From Streptomyces hundungensis (GTDB taxonomy: Bacteria; Actinomycetota; Actinomycetes; Streptomycetales; Streptomycetaceae): a DNA stretch of 64,000 bases. Shown here piece after piece: positions 1-7,654 of the stretch. The stretch covers positions 2,542,001 to 2,606,000 of the forward strand of contig NZ_CP032698.1 in NCBI RefSeq assembly GCF_003627815.1, in the 5' to 3' direction. The position numbers were made by a program, and so were the translations under genes. Position 1 is the stretch's first letter. Each line of letters starts with the position of its first letter. Under the pieces are notes generated by a model. It searched no databases, was not told the origin of the DNA, and was given only the letters and a program-made list of their open reading frames with translations.

Positions 1-359
1 ATCCGTAGGTCGGCATGGCCACGGACCCAGAGGCCGACGGGCCGGGCGTCGCCGAGGTCGTCGAGTTGGCGGGGCCATTCCTCGTCGCCGGGGACGAGGA
101 ATCTGGCGCCCACGGCGGCCGCGGTCGTCAGGTCCCGCTCGGGGTCGGCGAGGGCGGCGCGGCGGCGGTGGCTGTCGAGCCGGGCGGGGCTCGCGCCGGG
201 CGGATCGTCCTCGGGGCCTCGCGGCGCGGCGAGGCGGCGCAGGAGCTCGATGGCGCCATAGGTGCGCAGCCAGCGCCCGGCGCGTTCGTCCCCGGGTTCG
301 ACGACACGGGTGAGGGCGGCTCGGGCGAGGCGCTCGGCACCGGCGGCGGCGGCCGTCAT
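1..359 (-). CDS. dprA: DNA processing protein DprA, N-terminal part (cut by window edge)
   Basis: This is the N-terminal ~119 residues of a DprA/Smf-type protein, which binds single-stranded DNA and loads RecA during transformation-like DNA uptake. The protein begins MTAAAAGAERLARAALTR and continues to the DprA segment with FLVPGDEEWP and LGDARPVGLWVRG, the usual entry to the Rossmann-like fold. The ATG at 359 overlaps the comM stop in an ATGA arrangement, so it is probably translationally coupled to comM. The position after yraN and comM is the usual actinobacterial order. The C-terminal part lies outside the window, so completeness cannot be judged. Confidence 0.85.
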   Translation of the reverse strand, partial: MTAAAAGAERLARAALTRVVEPGDERAGRWLRTYGAIELLRRLAAPRGPEDDPPGASPARLDSHRRRAALADPERDLTTAAAVGARFLVPGDEEWPRQLDDLGDARPVGLWVRGHADLR

Positions 360-1972
360 GTGCCGCTCCCGGTGGGCAGGGGCGCGCCTCGGGAGATGCC
401 GGTGCGCAGTTCGAGGGCGAGGGCCACATGGCCGGTGTCGGGGCGGTCGGCTCCGGCGAGGTCGGCGATGGTCCAGGCGACGCGCAGGACGCGGTCGAGG
501 CCGCGCGCGGTGAGCAGGCCGCGTTCCATGTCGCGTTCGGCGCCGGTGAGGGCGCCGGGGGCGGTGAGCCAGCGGGTGCGCAGTTCGTGTCCGGGGACTT
601 CGCTGTTGCTGTTCCAGGGGGTGCCCTCGAGGCGGGCCGCGGTGCGTTGTCGGGCGGCGAGGACGCGGGCGGCGACGGCGGCGCTGGGTTCGCCGCGTCC
701 TCCGGCGCCGAGGAGGTCTTCGCGGCGTACGGGTTCGACTTCGACGCGGAGGTCGACGCGGTCGAGGAGGGGGCCGGAGAGTCTGGCCTGGTATCGGCGG
801 ATCATGGAGGCGGGGCATTCGCAGCCCGCGCCGTGCAGGGTGTGGCGTCCGCAGGGGCAGGGGTTGGCGGCGAGGATCATCTGGAAGCGGGCCGGGAGCC
901 GGATGACTCCGGCGCTGCGGGCGATGACGACGTGGCCGGATTCGAGGGGTTGGCGCAGCGCGTCGAGGGCTTTGCCGGCGAATTCGGGGGCTTCGTCGAG
1001 GAAGAGCACTCCGCGGTGGGCGACGGAGACGGCGCCGGGGCGTGGGAGGCCGTTGCCGCCGCCGACCAGGGATTGCATGGTGGCGGAGTGGTGCGGGGCG
1101 CAGTAGGGGGCCCGGCGCACGAGGGGTTCGCCCGGCGGGAGGATTCCGGCGACGGAGTGGACGGCGGTCACTTCGAGGGATTCCCGGCGGGTCAGGGGCG
1201 GCAGGATGCCGGGCAGTCGCTCGGCGAGCATGGTCTTGCCGGCTCCCGGAGGGCCGGAGAGCAGCAGGTGGTGGCCGCCCGCCGCGGCGATTTCCAGGGC
1301 GGCGCGGGCGGCGTGCTGGCCGGCGACGTCGATGAGGTCGAGGTCGGCGTCGCGGGGGCCGGTGGCGAGACCGGTGCCGGCTCCGGCGCCCGGTACGACG
1401 AGCCCGGCGAGCATGGCGTCGGGGCGGCCCTGTTCGGCGGGTTCTTCCTCGGGGACGGGCTCGTCGGTGAGGATGGCGACGAGTTGGCGCAGGCTGCGGA
1501 CGCCGAGGACGGAGATGCCGGGCACGAGGGCGGCCTCGGCGGCGGTCTGTTCGGGGACGACCACTTGTTCATAGCCGGCTTCGGCGGCGGCGAGGACGGC
1601 GGGCAGGATGCCCCGGACGGGGCGTACGCGTCCGTCGAGGCCGAGTTCGCCGATCATGACGAGGTCGGTGAGTTCGCGGGGGTCGATGCGTTCGGCGGCG
1701 CCGAGGGTGGCGCAGGCGATGGCCAGGTCGAAACCGGCGCCGCTCTTGGGGACGGACGCGGGGCTGAGCCCGACGGTGAGTTTCTTCTGGGGCCAGGTGT
1801 CACCGGAGTTGACGACGGCGGCCCGTACTCGGTCGCGGCTCTCGGCGAGGCTCTTGTCGGGGAGGCCGACGAGGGTGAAGGCGGCGACGCCGGGTTCGAG
1901 GTCGGCCTGGACTTCTACGACGACGCCTTCGACGCCGACGAGGGCGACGGAGCAGGTGCGGGCGAATCCCAT
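356..1972 (-). CDS. comM: YifB/ComM family Mg-chelatase-like AAA+ ATPase
   Basis: This 538-residue AAA+ ATPase belongs to the YifB/ComM family. Family members act as helicases in branch migration during natural transformation; the role in Streptomyces is unproven. An N-terminal Lon-S5-like region (residues 1-170, with LVGLPDKSLAESRDRVR and GLSPASVPKSGAGFDLAIA) precedes a Walker A GPPGAGKT at 240-247, and the Cys-rich NPCPCGRHTL segment and C-terminal Mg-chelatase domain follow. The acidic linker EPVPEEEPAE (171-180) separates the two halves. ATG 1972 was chosen because MGFARTCSVALVG is the family N-terminus. The gene lies one base after yraN and overlaps dprA. Confidence 0.95.
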   Translation of the reverse strand: MGFARTCSVALVGVEGVVVEVQADLEPGVAAFTLVGLPDKSLAESRDRVRAAVVNSGDTWPQKKLTVGLSPASVPKSGAGFDLAIACATLGAAERIDPRELTDLVMIGELGLDGRVRPVRGILPAVLAAAEAGYEQVVVPEQTAAEAALVPGISVLGVRSLRQLVAILTDEPVPEEEPAEQGRPDAMLAGLVVPGAGAGTGLATGPRDADLDLIDVAGQHAARAALEIAAAGGHHLLLSGPPGAGKTMLAERLPGILPPLTRRESLEVTAVHSVAGILPPGEPLVRRAPYCAPHHSATMQSLVGGGNGLPRPGAVSVAHRGVLFLDEAPEFAGKALDALRQPLESGHVVIARSAGVIRLPARFQMILAANPCPCGRHTLHGAGCECPASMIRRYQARLSGPLLDRVDLRVEVEPVRREDLLGAGGRGEPSAAVAARVLAARQRTAARLEGTPWNSNSEVPGHELRTRWLTAPGALTGAERDMERGLLTARGLDRVLRVAWTIADLAGADRPDTGHVALALELRTGISRGAPLPTGSGT

Positions 1973-1973
1973 G

Positions 1974-2351
1974 TCAGGCCACCCCCTGGACGTGCTCGGC
2001 GCGCGGGGCGCCCCTGCGGGGCAGGACGACGCCGACGAGGTCGATGCGCACTCCCCCGGGTGGGGGTCCGCCGTGGTCCGCGAGCCAGTGACCGGCGAGG
2101 CGTTTGAGGCGGTCCGCCTTGGTGGGGGTGATGGCGGCCATGGGGTGTTCATAGGCACCGGTCCTGCGGGTCTTGACTTCGCAGATGACGAGCACGGGGC
2201 CGCCGGGGGCCGTGTCGTCGTGGGCGACGATGTCGATTTCGCCCGTCCTGCCGCAGCGCCAGTTGCGTTGCAGGACCGTCATTCCGGCCGCTTCGAGCAG
2301 CCGTACCGCCAGGTCTTCGCCGTATTTTCCGAGTGCTCCGCGAGCGTTCAT
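1974..2351 (-). CDS. YraN/UPF0102 family endonuclease-like protein
   Basis: This 125-residue protein has a restriction-endonuclease-like fold of the YraN (UPF0102) family. It starts [20 protein letters not shown] and carries the family signature [17 protein letters not shown] followed by [13 protein letters not shown], which matches the D-(E/Q)xK nuclease core. The biochemical role is not established; the family is usually linked to DNA processing because it travels with comM and dprA, as here. Start ATG 2351 gives the conserved N-terminus. The stop is one base before the comM start, so the two are probably co-translated. Confidence 0.9.
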   Translation of the reverse strand: MNARGALGKYGEDLAVRLLEAAGMTVLQRNWRCGRTGEIDIVAHDDTAPGGPVLVICEVKTRRTGAYEHPMAAITPTKADRLKRLAGHWLADHGGPPPGGVRIDLVGVVLPRRGAPRAEHVQGVA

Positions 2352-2485
2352 CCGGCACCACCTCCGGCTCCGACTGTCACGCATCGGGCGCCGGCGAGTG
2401 GATCTTGGTGGATAACCCTGGCGTTGTGGAAAAGTCCGCCACTCGAAGGGGGGCTTCCGCGCCGGGGGGCGCGGCGTCCCCGGCG

Positions 2486-2565
2486 CGGGACGGTTCTGGG
2501 GCGGGACGGTTCTGGGGCGGGGCGGTCCCGGGGCGGGGCGGTCCCGGGGCGGGACGGTCCTGCGG
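2486..2565. repeat. Five tandem copies of a 16-bp GC-rich unit
   Basis: Five consecutive 16-bp units begin at 2486, 2502, 2518, 2534 and 2550. They share the consensus CGGGrCGGTyCyGGGG. The array ends one base before the stop codon of the DUF2469 gene and fills part of the 215-bp gap upstream of yraN. No coding function is apparent, and the unit is not a simple hairpin. Confidence 0.85.
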
Positions 2566-2566
2566 C

Positions 2567-2875
2567 TCAGCCGCCCGGCAGTTCGAGGTCGCTCTTGTTC
2601 AGCTCCTCGATGTTCACGTCCTTGAATGTGAGGACGCGTACCTGCTTGACGAACCTCGCGGGCCGGTACATGTCCCACACCCAGGCGTCCGCCATCGACA
2701 CCTCGAAGAACACCTCGCCCTGGACGGAGTGCACCTGCATCTCGTAGTCATTGGTGAGGTAGAAGCGACGCTCGGTTTCGATCACGTATTTGAACAGACC
2801 GACGACGTCGCGGTACTCCCGGTAGAGCTTCAGCTCCATCTCGGTCTCGTACTTTTCGAGGTCCTCGGCGCTCAT
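2567..2875 (-). CDS. DUF2469 family protein
   Basis: This 102-residue protein matches the actinobacteria-specific DUF2469 family. It begins [20 protein letters not shown] and contains [20 protein letters not shown] and an acidic C-terminus. It has no signal peptide or membrane segment, so it is a cytoplasmic protein of unknown function. Start ATG 2875 is preceded by AAGGGGAAC, a plausible ribosome binding site. It lies between the NUDIX gene and the yraN-comM-dprA group, all in one direction. The tandem repeat array directly after its stop suggests that it may end its own transcript. Confidence 0.9.
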   Translation of the reverse strand: MSAEDLEKYETEMELKLYREYRDVVGLFKYVIETERRFYLTNDYEMQVHSVQGEVFFEVSMADAWVWDMYRPARFVKQVRVLTFKDVNIEELNKSDLELPGG

Positions 2876-2930
2876 GGCATGTTCCCCTTCAGCCGTGCGT
2901 CCCCCTATTGTGCGTCAGCCTCCTGGGCCC

Positions 2931-3417
2931 CTAGACGATTTCGGGGTCCAGGACCACCGGCGCGTGCGGAGGACCCTCGACGAGCAGCGTGCGCAGCAGC
3001 TCGGCGAGCCTGGTCGGGTACACCGTCTCACGCGCCGCTGACAGTTCGGCGGAGGTCCACCACCTCAGCCCCGCGGTACTGCGCAGCTCCAGTTCCGTCA
3101 GGCCCGTCGGGGTGGCCTCGGTCTGGGTGGTGCGGGCGAGGTAGTACCACTCGTCCTGGTCCCAGCGGCGTCCGTCGAAGGGGAACGAACAGGTGCGCTG
3201 CCACAGGACGGGACCGAGTTCGACGTCGGTGATTCCGGTCTCCTCCGCGAGTTCGCGCAGGGCGGCCTCGGCGTGGGTCTCGTCGCCCTCAAGGCCGCCG
3301 CCGGGGGTGAACCACCAGGTGTCGGCGGGGTCTTCGGGTTCGTAACCGTGCATGAGCAGGATGCGGTCCTGCGGGTCGAGCAGGATGACCCGGGGCGACT
3401 TTGCGCGGTTCGCTCAT
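2931..3417 (-). CDS. NUDIX hydrolase, probable 1-bp frameshift near the start
   Basis: The NUDIX box is clear (GGGLEGDETHAEAALRELAEETGI, extended GX5EX7REUXEEXGU pattern), so this should hydrolyse a nucleoside diphosphate derivative; the substrate is unknown. The intact frame starts only at ATG 3353 (MHGYEPEDPADTWW), which lacks the first beta strand. Upstream the same protein continues as VILLDPQDRILL without a start codon. A natural start, ATG 3417 (MSEPRKVA), is one frame off. Dropping one base from the GGGG run at 3392-3395 would join them as MSEPRKVARVILLDPQDRIL, giving 161 residues. It lies five bases after sipZ, as in the sipZ-mutT arrangement of S. lividans. It is either a real frameshift or a sequencing error. 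Confidence 0.8.
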
Positions 3418-3422
3418 GCGGT

Positions 3423-4169
3423 TCACTTCCCGGCGGGCTGGGCGGTGCGGGCCCGGGCCCTGCGGCGGCGGGCGAGGCCGGCGATGGGGCCGTGGGCGGC
3501 GCCCGCCACGATCAGCAGCGCGCCGGCGACCACGGCCCCCAGGATCAGTTTCAGCGGCCCGGGCCGCGAGATGCCGCCCGGCAGGTCACCGAAGCCGGTG
3601 GGCCGCTCCAGCATGCCGTTCAGCGGCCAGGCGATGGCGTCCACCCGGGCGTTCACGGTGCTCAGCGGGACCGAGCCGTTGGCGGCGTCGTCCAGGTGCA
3701 CGCGGGAGTCGAGGGAGACGAGGCGGTCGTCGCCGAGGAGGAAGACCTGTCCGGCCGGGACCTTGGCGTCGAAGGGGGTGCCGGAGGCGTCCTTGCCGTG
3801 CAGATACGGTTCGTCGACGGGCTTGCCGTTGACGGTGAGGCGACCGTCCTTGCCGCAACAGGCGACGTGGTCGCCGCCGATGCCGACGACCCGCTTGACC
3901 ATCGGCACATTGGCCCACTTCGGGTCGCTGAACACCACGACGTCGCCGCGCCGCACGTCGCCGCCGGATATGCGCTGCGCCAGGACGCGGTCGCCGGCCT
4001 GGACGGTGGGCTCCATGGACTGGGTGGGCACCGTGTACGGCTTGTACTGCACGGCGCCCCAGGCGAAGCCGCCGAGGAAGAGCACACAGCCGACGGCCAC
4101 GGCCAGCCCCGACAGCACACTGCCGAGACCGCGGCCGTGGCCGTCGTGGTCCAGTCCGTTACCGCTCAT
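3423..4169 (-). CDS. sipZ: Type I signal peptidase (SipZ-like)
   Basis: This 248-residue signal peptidase cleaves signal peptides of exported proteins at the outer face of the membrane. The catalytic Ser lies in PTQSMEPTVQ and the catalytic Lys in MVKRVVGIGGDH, with the box E motif GDDRLVSLDSR. There is an N-terminal membrane anchor (about residues 17-38) and a second hydrophobic segment near the C-terminus (LILGAVVAGALLIVAGAA). Start ATG 4169 gives MSGNGLDHDGHGRG. A hairpin lies between it and sipY, which fits the published S. lividans arrangement in which sipZ starts a separate transcription unit. The symbol is assigned by position. Confidence 0.92.
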   Translation of the reverse strand: MSGNGLDHDGHGRGLGSVLSGLAVAVGCVLFLGGFAWGAVQYKPYTVPTQSMEPTVQAGDRVLAQRISGGDVRRGDVVVFSDPKWANVPMVKRVVGIGGDHVACCGKDGRLTVNGKPVDEPYLHGKDASGTPFDAKVPAGQVFLLGDDRLVSLDSRVHLDDAANGSVPLSTVNARVDAIAWPLNGMLERPTGFGDLPGGISRPGPLKLILGAVVAGALLIVAGAAHGPIAGLARRRRARARTAQPAGK

Positions 4170-4220
4170 CGCAGGGCTCCCTTGCCGGCGGCGCCCCGGA
4201 TGCGGATGGCATCGCGGGGC

Positions 4221-4241
4221 CCCGGAAATCGACATTCCGGG
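4221..4241. terminator. Small hairpin between sipY and sipZ
   Basis: A perfect 7-bp stem CCCGGAA/TTCCGGG with a 7-nt loop lies in the 103-bp gap between sipY and sipZ. It could end the sipW-X-Y transcript or form part of the sipZ leader. There is no T run. Confidence 0.4.
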
Positions 4242-4272
4242 ACCGCACCCTACCCGGCGGTATGCCCGCGGG

Positions 4273-5274
4273 TCAGCCCCCGGCCACCGGGGTTTCCGCC
4301 TTGACCTGGGCTTGAAGGAGCTTGCGGCGCCGCCACAGCACCATCGGCACGGCACCGGCCAGGCCGACGGCGGCGGGTGCGGCCGTGCCCATGGCGCTCA
4401 GGCCGGGCTGGTCGAAGGTGTCCGGTACGCCGAGCCAGTCGAGGCGGTTGAGCGGCCAGGCGATGGTGAAGGCGCGGCCGACGACCTCGTCGTTGGAGAC
4501 CGTGCCGCCCCCGGTGAGCTCCTGGTGGTAGCGGGAGTCCAGCGAGTTCTGGCGGTGGTCGCCCATCACCCAGATCCGCCCGTCGGGCACCTTGATCGGG
4601 CCGAACGGCATGTCGTCGCAGGCGGTGTCGCCGGGGAAGATGTACGGCTCGTTCAGGGCCTTGCCGTTGACGGTGACAGGGCCGCCCTTCTTGCACTCCA
4701 CGGTGTCGCCGCCGACCGCGATGACCCGCTTGATCAGGTCCTTCTCCTCGGCGGACGGCATCAGTCCGATGAAGGAGAGGAACTTCTGCGCGGCGTTCGG
4801 GTTGGGAGTCGGCTCGCCGTCGAGCCAGCCGCCCGGGTCGTGGAAGACGACGACCTCGCCGCGCTGCGGCTCGGCGCCGAACCACGGCGTGAGCTTGTCG
4901 ACGAGCACCCGGTCCCCGCGCTGCAAGGTGTCCTGCATCGAGTCGGACGGGATGGAGAAGGCCTGGACCAGGAACGTCTTGATCAGCAGGGCGAGGACCA
5001 GGGCGATGCCGATGAGGAGCGGCAGCTCCTTCCAGAAGGAACGGGGCTTCCTGGGGGTGCGTCCCTCGCCGTCATCGGGTCCTTCGCCACCGGATCCGCC
5101 GTCGCCCGGGCCGTTGTCCTGCGCCGGCACCACAGGGCCGGGCGCGGGGCCGTCCGCGGGTTCCGCCGGGCCGTGGCCCGCTGCGGGTCCCGGGGAGGAA
5201 TCGGCGAGCTGGTTCTCCGGCCGCTCCTCCGGCTCTTCGCGTCCGGATCGTGCGCCGACCGCCAAATCCCCCAC
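4273..5274 (-). CDS. sipY: Type I signal peptidase (SipY-like)
   Basis: This is a ~333-residue signal peptidase. A long Pro/Gly/Asp-rich cytoplasmic N-terminus (about 80 residues) precedes the membrane anchor ELPLLIGIALVLALLI. The catalytic Ser is in IPSDSMQDTL, the Lys in DLIKRVIAVGGDT, and box E is GDHRQNSLDSRYH. A C-terminal hydrophobic segment follows (VGLAGAVPMVLW). GTG 5274 is preceded by AGGAG at five bases, so it is preferred over GTG 5280, which sits too close to that site. The extended reading frame of sipX runs about 200 bp into this gene. It belongs to the sipW-X-Y group after rplS. Confidence 0.92.
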   Translation of the reverse strand: MGDLAVGARSGREEPEERPENQLADSSPGPAAGHGPAEPADGPAPGPVVPAQDNGPGDGGSGGEGPDDGEGRTPRKPRSFWKELPLLIGIALVLALLIKTFLVQAFSIPSDSMQDTLQRGDRVLVDKLTPWFGAEPQRGEVVVFHDPGGWLDGEPTPNPNAAQKFLSFIGLMPSAEEKDLIKRVIAVGGDTVECKKGGPVTVNGKALNEPYIFPGDTACDDMPFGPIKVPDGRIWVMGDHRQNSLDSRYHQELTGGGTVSNDEVVGRAFTIAWPLNRLDWLGVPDTFDQPGLSAMGTAAPAAVGLAGAVPMVLWRRRKLLQAQVKAETPVAGG

Positions 5275-6355
5275 ATCCACTCCTCACTCTGTGCCACCGC
5301 CTGGCCCGTACGAGGCTCAGGCCCACCACTCCCATAACGAGCGGGAGTTCCGCAGGGGTCGGGGGCTGTGTCGCTCGGTCCGGCTCGGGCGCCGGATCCC
5401 GGGACGACACCCTATGCGACGGAGCGTGTGCGAAACCGCCGGGCGCGTCGGGCACCGAGCCGAATGTGGGTGGCACCTCGAGTCTGCGCCAGTGCGAGAA
5501 AGGCCAGGCCACGACGACTGCTCGGCCCACCACCCCGCTGACCGGGACAGTGCCGTGGTGGCCGTCGTCGAGGTGGTAGCGGGAGTCCGCCGAGTTGGTC
5601 CGGTGGTCGCCCATCACGAAGATCCGGCCCTCGGGAACCTTTACCTCGAATTGGATGAGCGCGGACGGATCGCCGGGGGCGCTGAAGACGTACGGCTCGT
5701 CGAGGGGCCGTCCGTTGACGATGACCCTGCCGTCCTTGTCGCAGCACTTGACGGTGTCGCCGCCCACGGCGATGACGCGCTTGATGAGGTCCTGCTCGTC
5801 GTCGGAGGGCAGCAGACCGATGAAGGTCAGTGCTTGTTCGACCTGTTTGACGACGACGGGGTCCTCGCTGGTGGGCGTCTTCTGTTCGCCCTTGAGCCAG
5901 CCGCCGGGGTCCTTGAAGACGACGACGTCCCCGCGCTCGGGTCGGGAGCCGAACCAGGGGGTGAGTTTGTCGACGAGGACGCGGTCGCCGATGGTGATGG
6001 TCTGCTGCATGGAGCCGGAGGGGATCACGAAGGCCTGGACGAGGAACGTCTTCAGGACCAGCGCGATGAGCAGGGCCACGGTGATCAGCAGCGGTATCTC
6101 GCGCACCGCGGACCTGCGTCTGCGGCGCTTGACCTTGCGGGCGAGCCTGCGCCGTTCGGCCCGGCCGCTGTGGCCTCGCCGGCCCGTGACGGGCGCGCCG
6201 GAGGTGGCCCGGCCGCCGTGGCCTCGCCGGCCCGTGACGGGCGCGCCGGAGGTGGGCACACCGGAGGTGGGCACACCGGAGGTGGGCCGGGTGCCGGTGG
6301 GCAGCGGGTGGTCGGGGGCGGGGCGGGGGTTGCGTGGCCGGCCGCGGCTACCCAT
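5072..6355 (-). CDS. sipX: Type I signal peptidase (SipX-like), with repeat-containing N-terminus and long 3' overlap
   Basis: The open frame encodes 427 residues; the recognisable protein is about 330. A Pro/Arg/Gly-rich cytoplasmic tail carries TSGVP/TSGAPVTGRRGH repeats. It is followed by the anchor IPLLITVALLIALVL, the catalytic Ser in IPSGSMQQT, Lys in DLIKRVIAVGGDT, and box E GDHRTNSADSRYH. A C-terminal membrane segment (LPLVMGVVGLSLV) ends near 5305, but the frame stays open to 5072, overlapping sipY by about 200 bp with Arg/Gly-rich sequence. A TGA one frame away at 5284-5286, just before the sipY ribosome site, looks like the ancestral end. ATG 6355 overlaps sipW by 8 bp. Confidence 0.88.
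   Translation of the reverse strand: MGSRGRPRNPRPAPDHPLPTGTRPTSGVPTSGVPTSGAPVTGRRGHGGRATSGAPVTGRRGHSGRAERRRLARKVKRRRRRSAVREIPLLITVALLIALVLKTFLVQAFVIPSGSMQQTITIGDRVLVDKLTPWFGSRPERGDVVVFKDPGGWLKGEQKTPTSEDPVVVKQVEQALTFIGLLPSDDEQDLIKRVIAVGGDTVKCCDKDGRVIVNGRPLDEPYVFSAPGDPSALIQFEVKVPEGRIFVMGDHRTNSADSRYHLDDGHHGTVPVSGVVGRAVVVAWPFSHWRRLEVPPTFGSVPDAPGGFAHAPSHRVSSRDPAPEPDRATQPPTPAELPLVMGVVGLSLVRARRWHRVRSGCGGFGGRRTIRTRRAGGAAGEPARRFLPGTRSGPRPGGTRGRPRARPCGAGAGQRPGRRRIRWRRTR
6160..6287. repeat. Tandem repeats inside sipX (2 x 48 bp plus 15-bp units)
   Basis: Two 48-bp units at 6160-6207 and 6208-6255 differ at one base. They overlap a run of 15-bp units (GGAGGTGGGCACACC at 6248-6262 and 6263-6277, and a partial third). 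All repeat lengths are multiples of three, so copy changes would keep the sipX frame. They encode the TSGVP and SGAPVTGRRGH repeats of the cytoplasmic tail. Confidence 0.9.
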
Positions 6356-7121
6356 GGGCCGCGCCGGGGTCGCGTACGTCCGTGAAGGGTGCTGGGCCGT
6401 CCACCGTCGTCCAGCGTCCCCACGGCCAGCCGATCCAGTCGACGCGTCCGATGACGCGGTCCACCGGGACCATGCCGCCGCCGGGGTCGCCGAGGTGGTC
6501 GCGGGAGTCGCTGGAGCGTGAGCGGTGGTCGCCGAGGACCCACAGGGTGTGGTCGGGCACCACGATGTCGAAGGGCACCTGGGAGGGCGCGTCGCCGGGG
6601 TGGAGGTAGGGCTCGTCGATCGCCGTGCCGTTCACCTGGATCCTCCCGCTCCGGTCGCAGCAGACCACGTGGTCGCGGCCGACTCCGATGACGCGCTTGA
6701 CGTAGTCGGTCTCGGCGGGCTCGCTCAGGCCGAGGGCCGCTCCTGCTGAACGAACCGCGCGCCCCAGGGGGTTCCCCTCGTCGCCTTCTCGTACGAAGGA
6801 GCCCCGGCCGTCGAAGACGATGACGTCGCCGCGCGCGGGTGTCCTGTCGAAGCGGTAGGCGAGCTTGTCGACCAGGACCCGGTCGCCGACCTGAAGGGTG
6901 GGCTCCATGGAGCCGCTGGGGATGAGGAAAGGCTGCACCACGTAGTGGCTGAGCGCCAGGAGGAAGACCACGCAGAGCACGAGCACCGCCCCGGTCTTGC
7001 GCCAGGGGCCTTCGAGGTGGCCGGCCAGGGCGGAGAAACGCGCGGAGCGCGACCGTCGCGCGCGCCCCGGTGTGGGGGCGGCGCTGCGGTCGCGCTCCGT
7101 GTGCTGTGCTTCGGTGTCCAT
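6348..7121 (-). CDS. sipW: Type I signal peptidase (SipW-like)
   Basis: This 257-residue signal peptidase is the first of the tandem set. An Arg-rich cytoplasmic start (TPGRARRSRSARFSALA) precedes the anchor AVLVLCVVFLLALSHYVV. The catalytic Ser is in IPSGSMEPTLQ, the Lys in DYVKRVIGVGRDH, and box E is GDHRSRSSDSRDH. Unlike its three neighbours it has no hydrophobic C-terminal segment; it ends TDVRDPGAAHG soon after the catalytic domain. ATG 7121 lies 56 bp after rplS, and the stop overlaps the sipX start. The S. lividans sipW-X-Y genes are reported to form one operon. Confidence 0.92.
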   Translation of the reverse strand: MDTEAQHTERDRSAAPTPGRARRSRSARFSALAGHLEGPWRKTGAVLVLCVVFLLALSHYVVQPFLIPSGSMEPTLQVGDRVLVDKLAYRFDRTPARGDVIVFDGRGSFVREGDEGNPLGRAVRSAGAALGLSEPAETDYVKRVIGVGRDHVVCCDRSGRIQVNGTAIDEPYLHPGDAPSQVPFDIVVPDHTLWVLGDHRSRSSDSRDHLGDPGGGMVPVDRVIGRVDWIGWPWGRWTTVDGPAPFTDVRDPGAAHG

Positions 7122-7177
7122 CGGGGCCAGAGCTTATCCGGCCGCCGTCAACCCCGTACGCGGGTGTGAGCCGGGGC

Positions 7178-7528
7178 TCAGCGGTCGCGCTTCTCCTTGA
7201 TCTTCGCGGCCTTTCCGCGCAGCTCACGGAGGAAGTAGAGCTTGGCGCGACGGACGTCACCGCGGGTCACGACGTCGATCTTCTCGAAGATCGGGGAGTT
7301 CACCGGGAAGGTGCGCTCGACGCCGACGGAGAAGGAGACCTTGCGGACGGTGAAGGTCTCGGAGACACCGGCGCCCTGGCGGCGGATGACGACGCCCTTG
7401 AACTGCTGGATACGGGAGCGGTTGCCCTCGATCACGCGGACGTGGACGTTGACGGTGTCACCCGGGCGGAAGGCCGGGACGTCGCTGCGCAGCGTGGCGG
7501 CGTTGACGGAGTCGAGCAGGCTTGCCAT
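7178..7528 (-). CDS. rplS: 50S ribosomal protein L19
   Basis: This 116-residue L19 has the family sequence from [20 protein letters not shown] through [18 protein letters not shown] to a basic C-terminus (REKRDR). It sits at the interface between the ribosomal subunits. It follows trmD by 126 bp in the conserved order rpsP, KH gene, rimM, trmD, rplS, and the signal peptidases come next in the same direction. ATG 7528 is the only sensible start. Confidence 0.98.
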   Translation of the reverse strand: MASLLDSVNAATLRSDVPAFRPGDTVNVHVRVIEGNRSRIQQFKGVVIRRQGAGVSETFTVRKVSFSVGVERTFPVNSPIFEKIDVVTRGDVRRAKLYFLRELRGKAAKIKEKRDR

Positions 7529-7654
7529 GTGTGACTACTTCCTCACTGACGCCACAGGTCATCAGCGGCATTCGAGATGAATGGGGTGCGGTGCGCGGAA
7601 GGCGGGCGTCGTTCCCCCTGTGGCAGGGGCGCCGGCTGGGCGTACAGCAGCGGC

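Noticed and set aside
15..2107. Long plus-strand open frames opposite dprA and comM
   Set aside because: They are Gly/Ala/Glu-rich complements of the real minus-strand genes, without family features.
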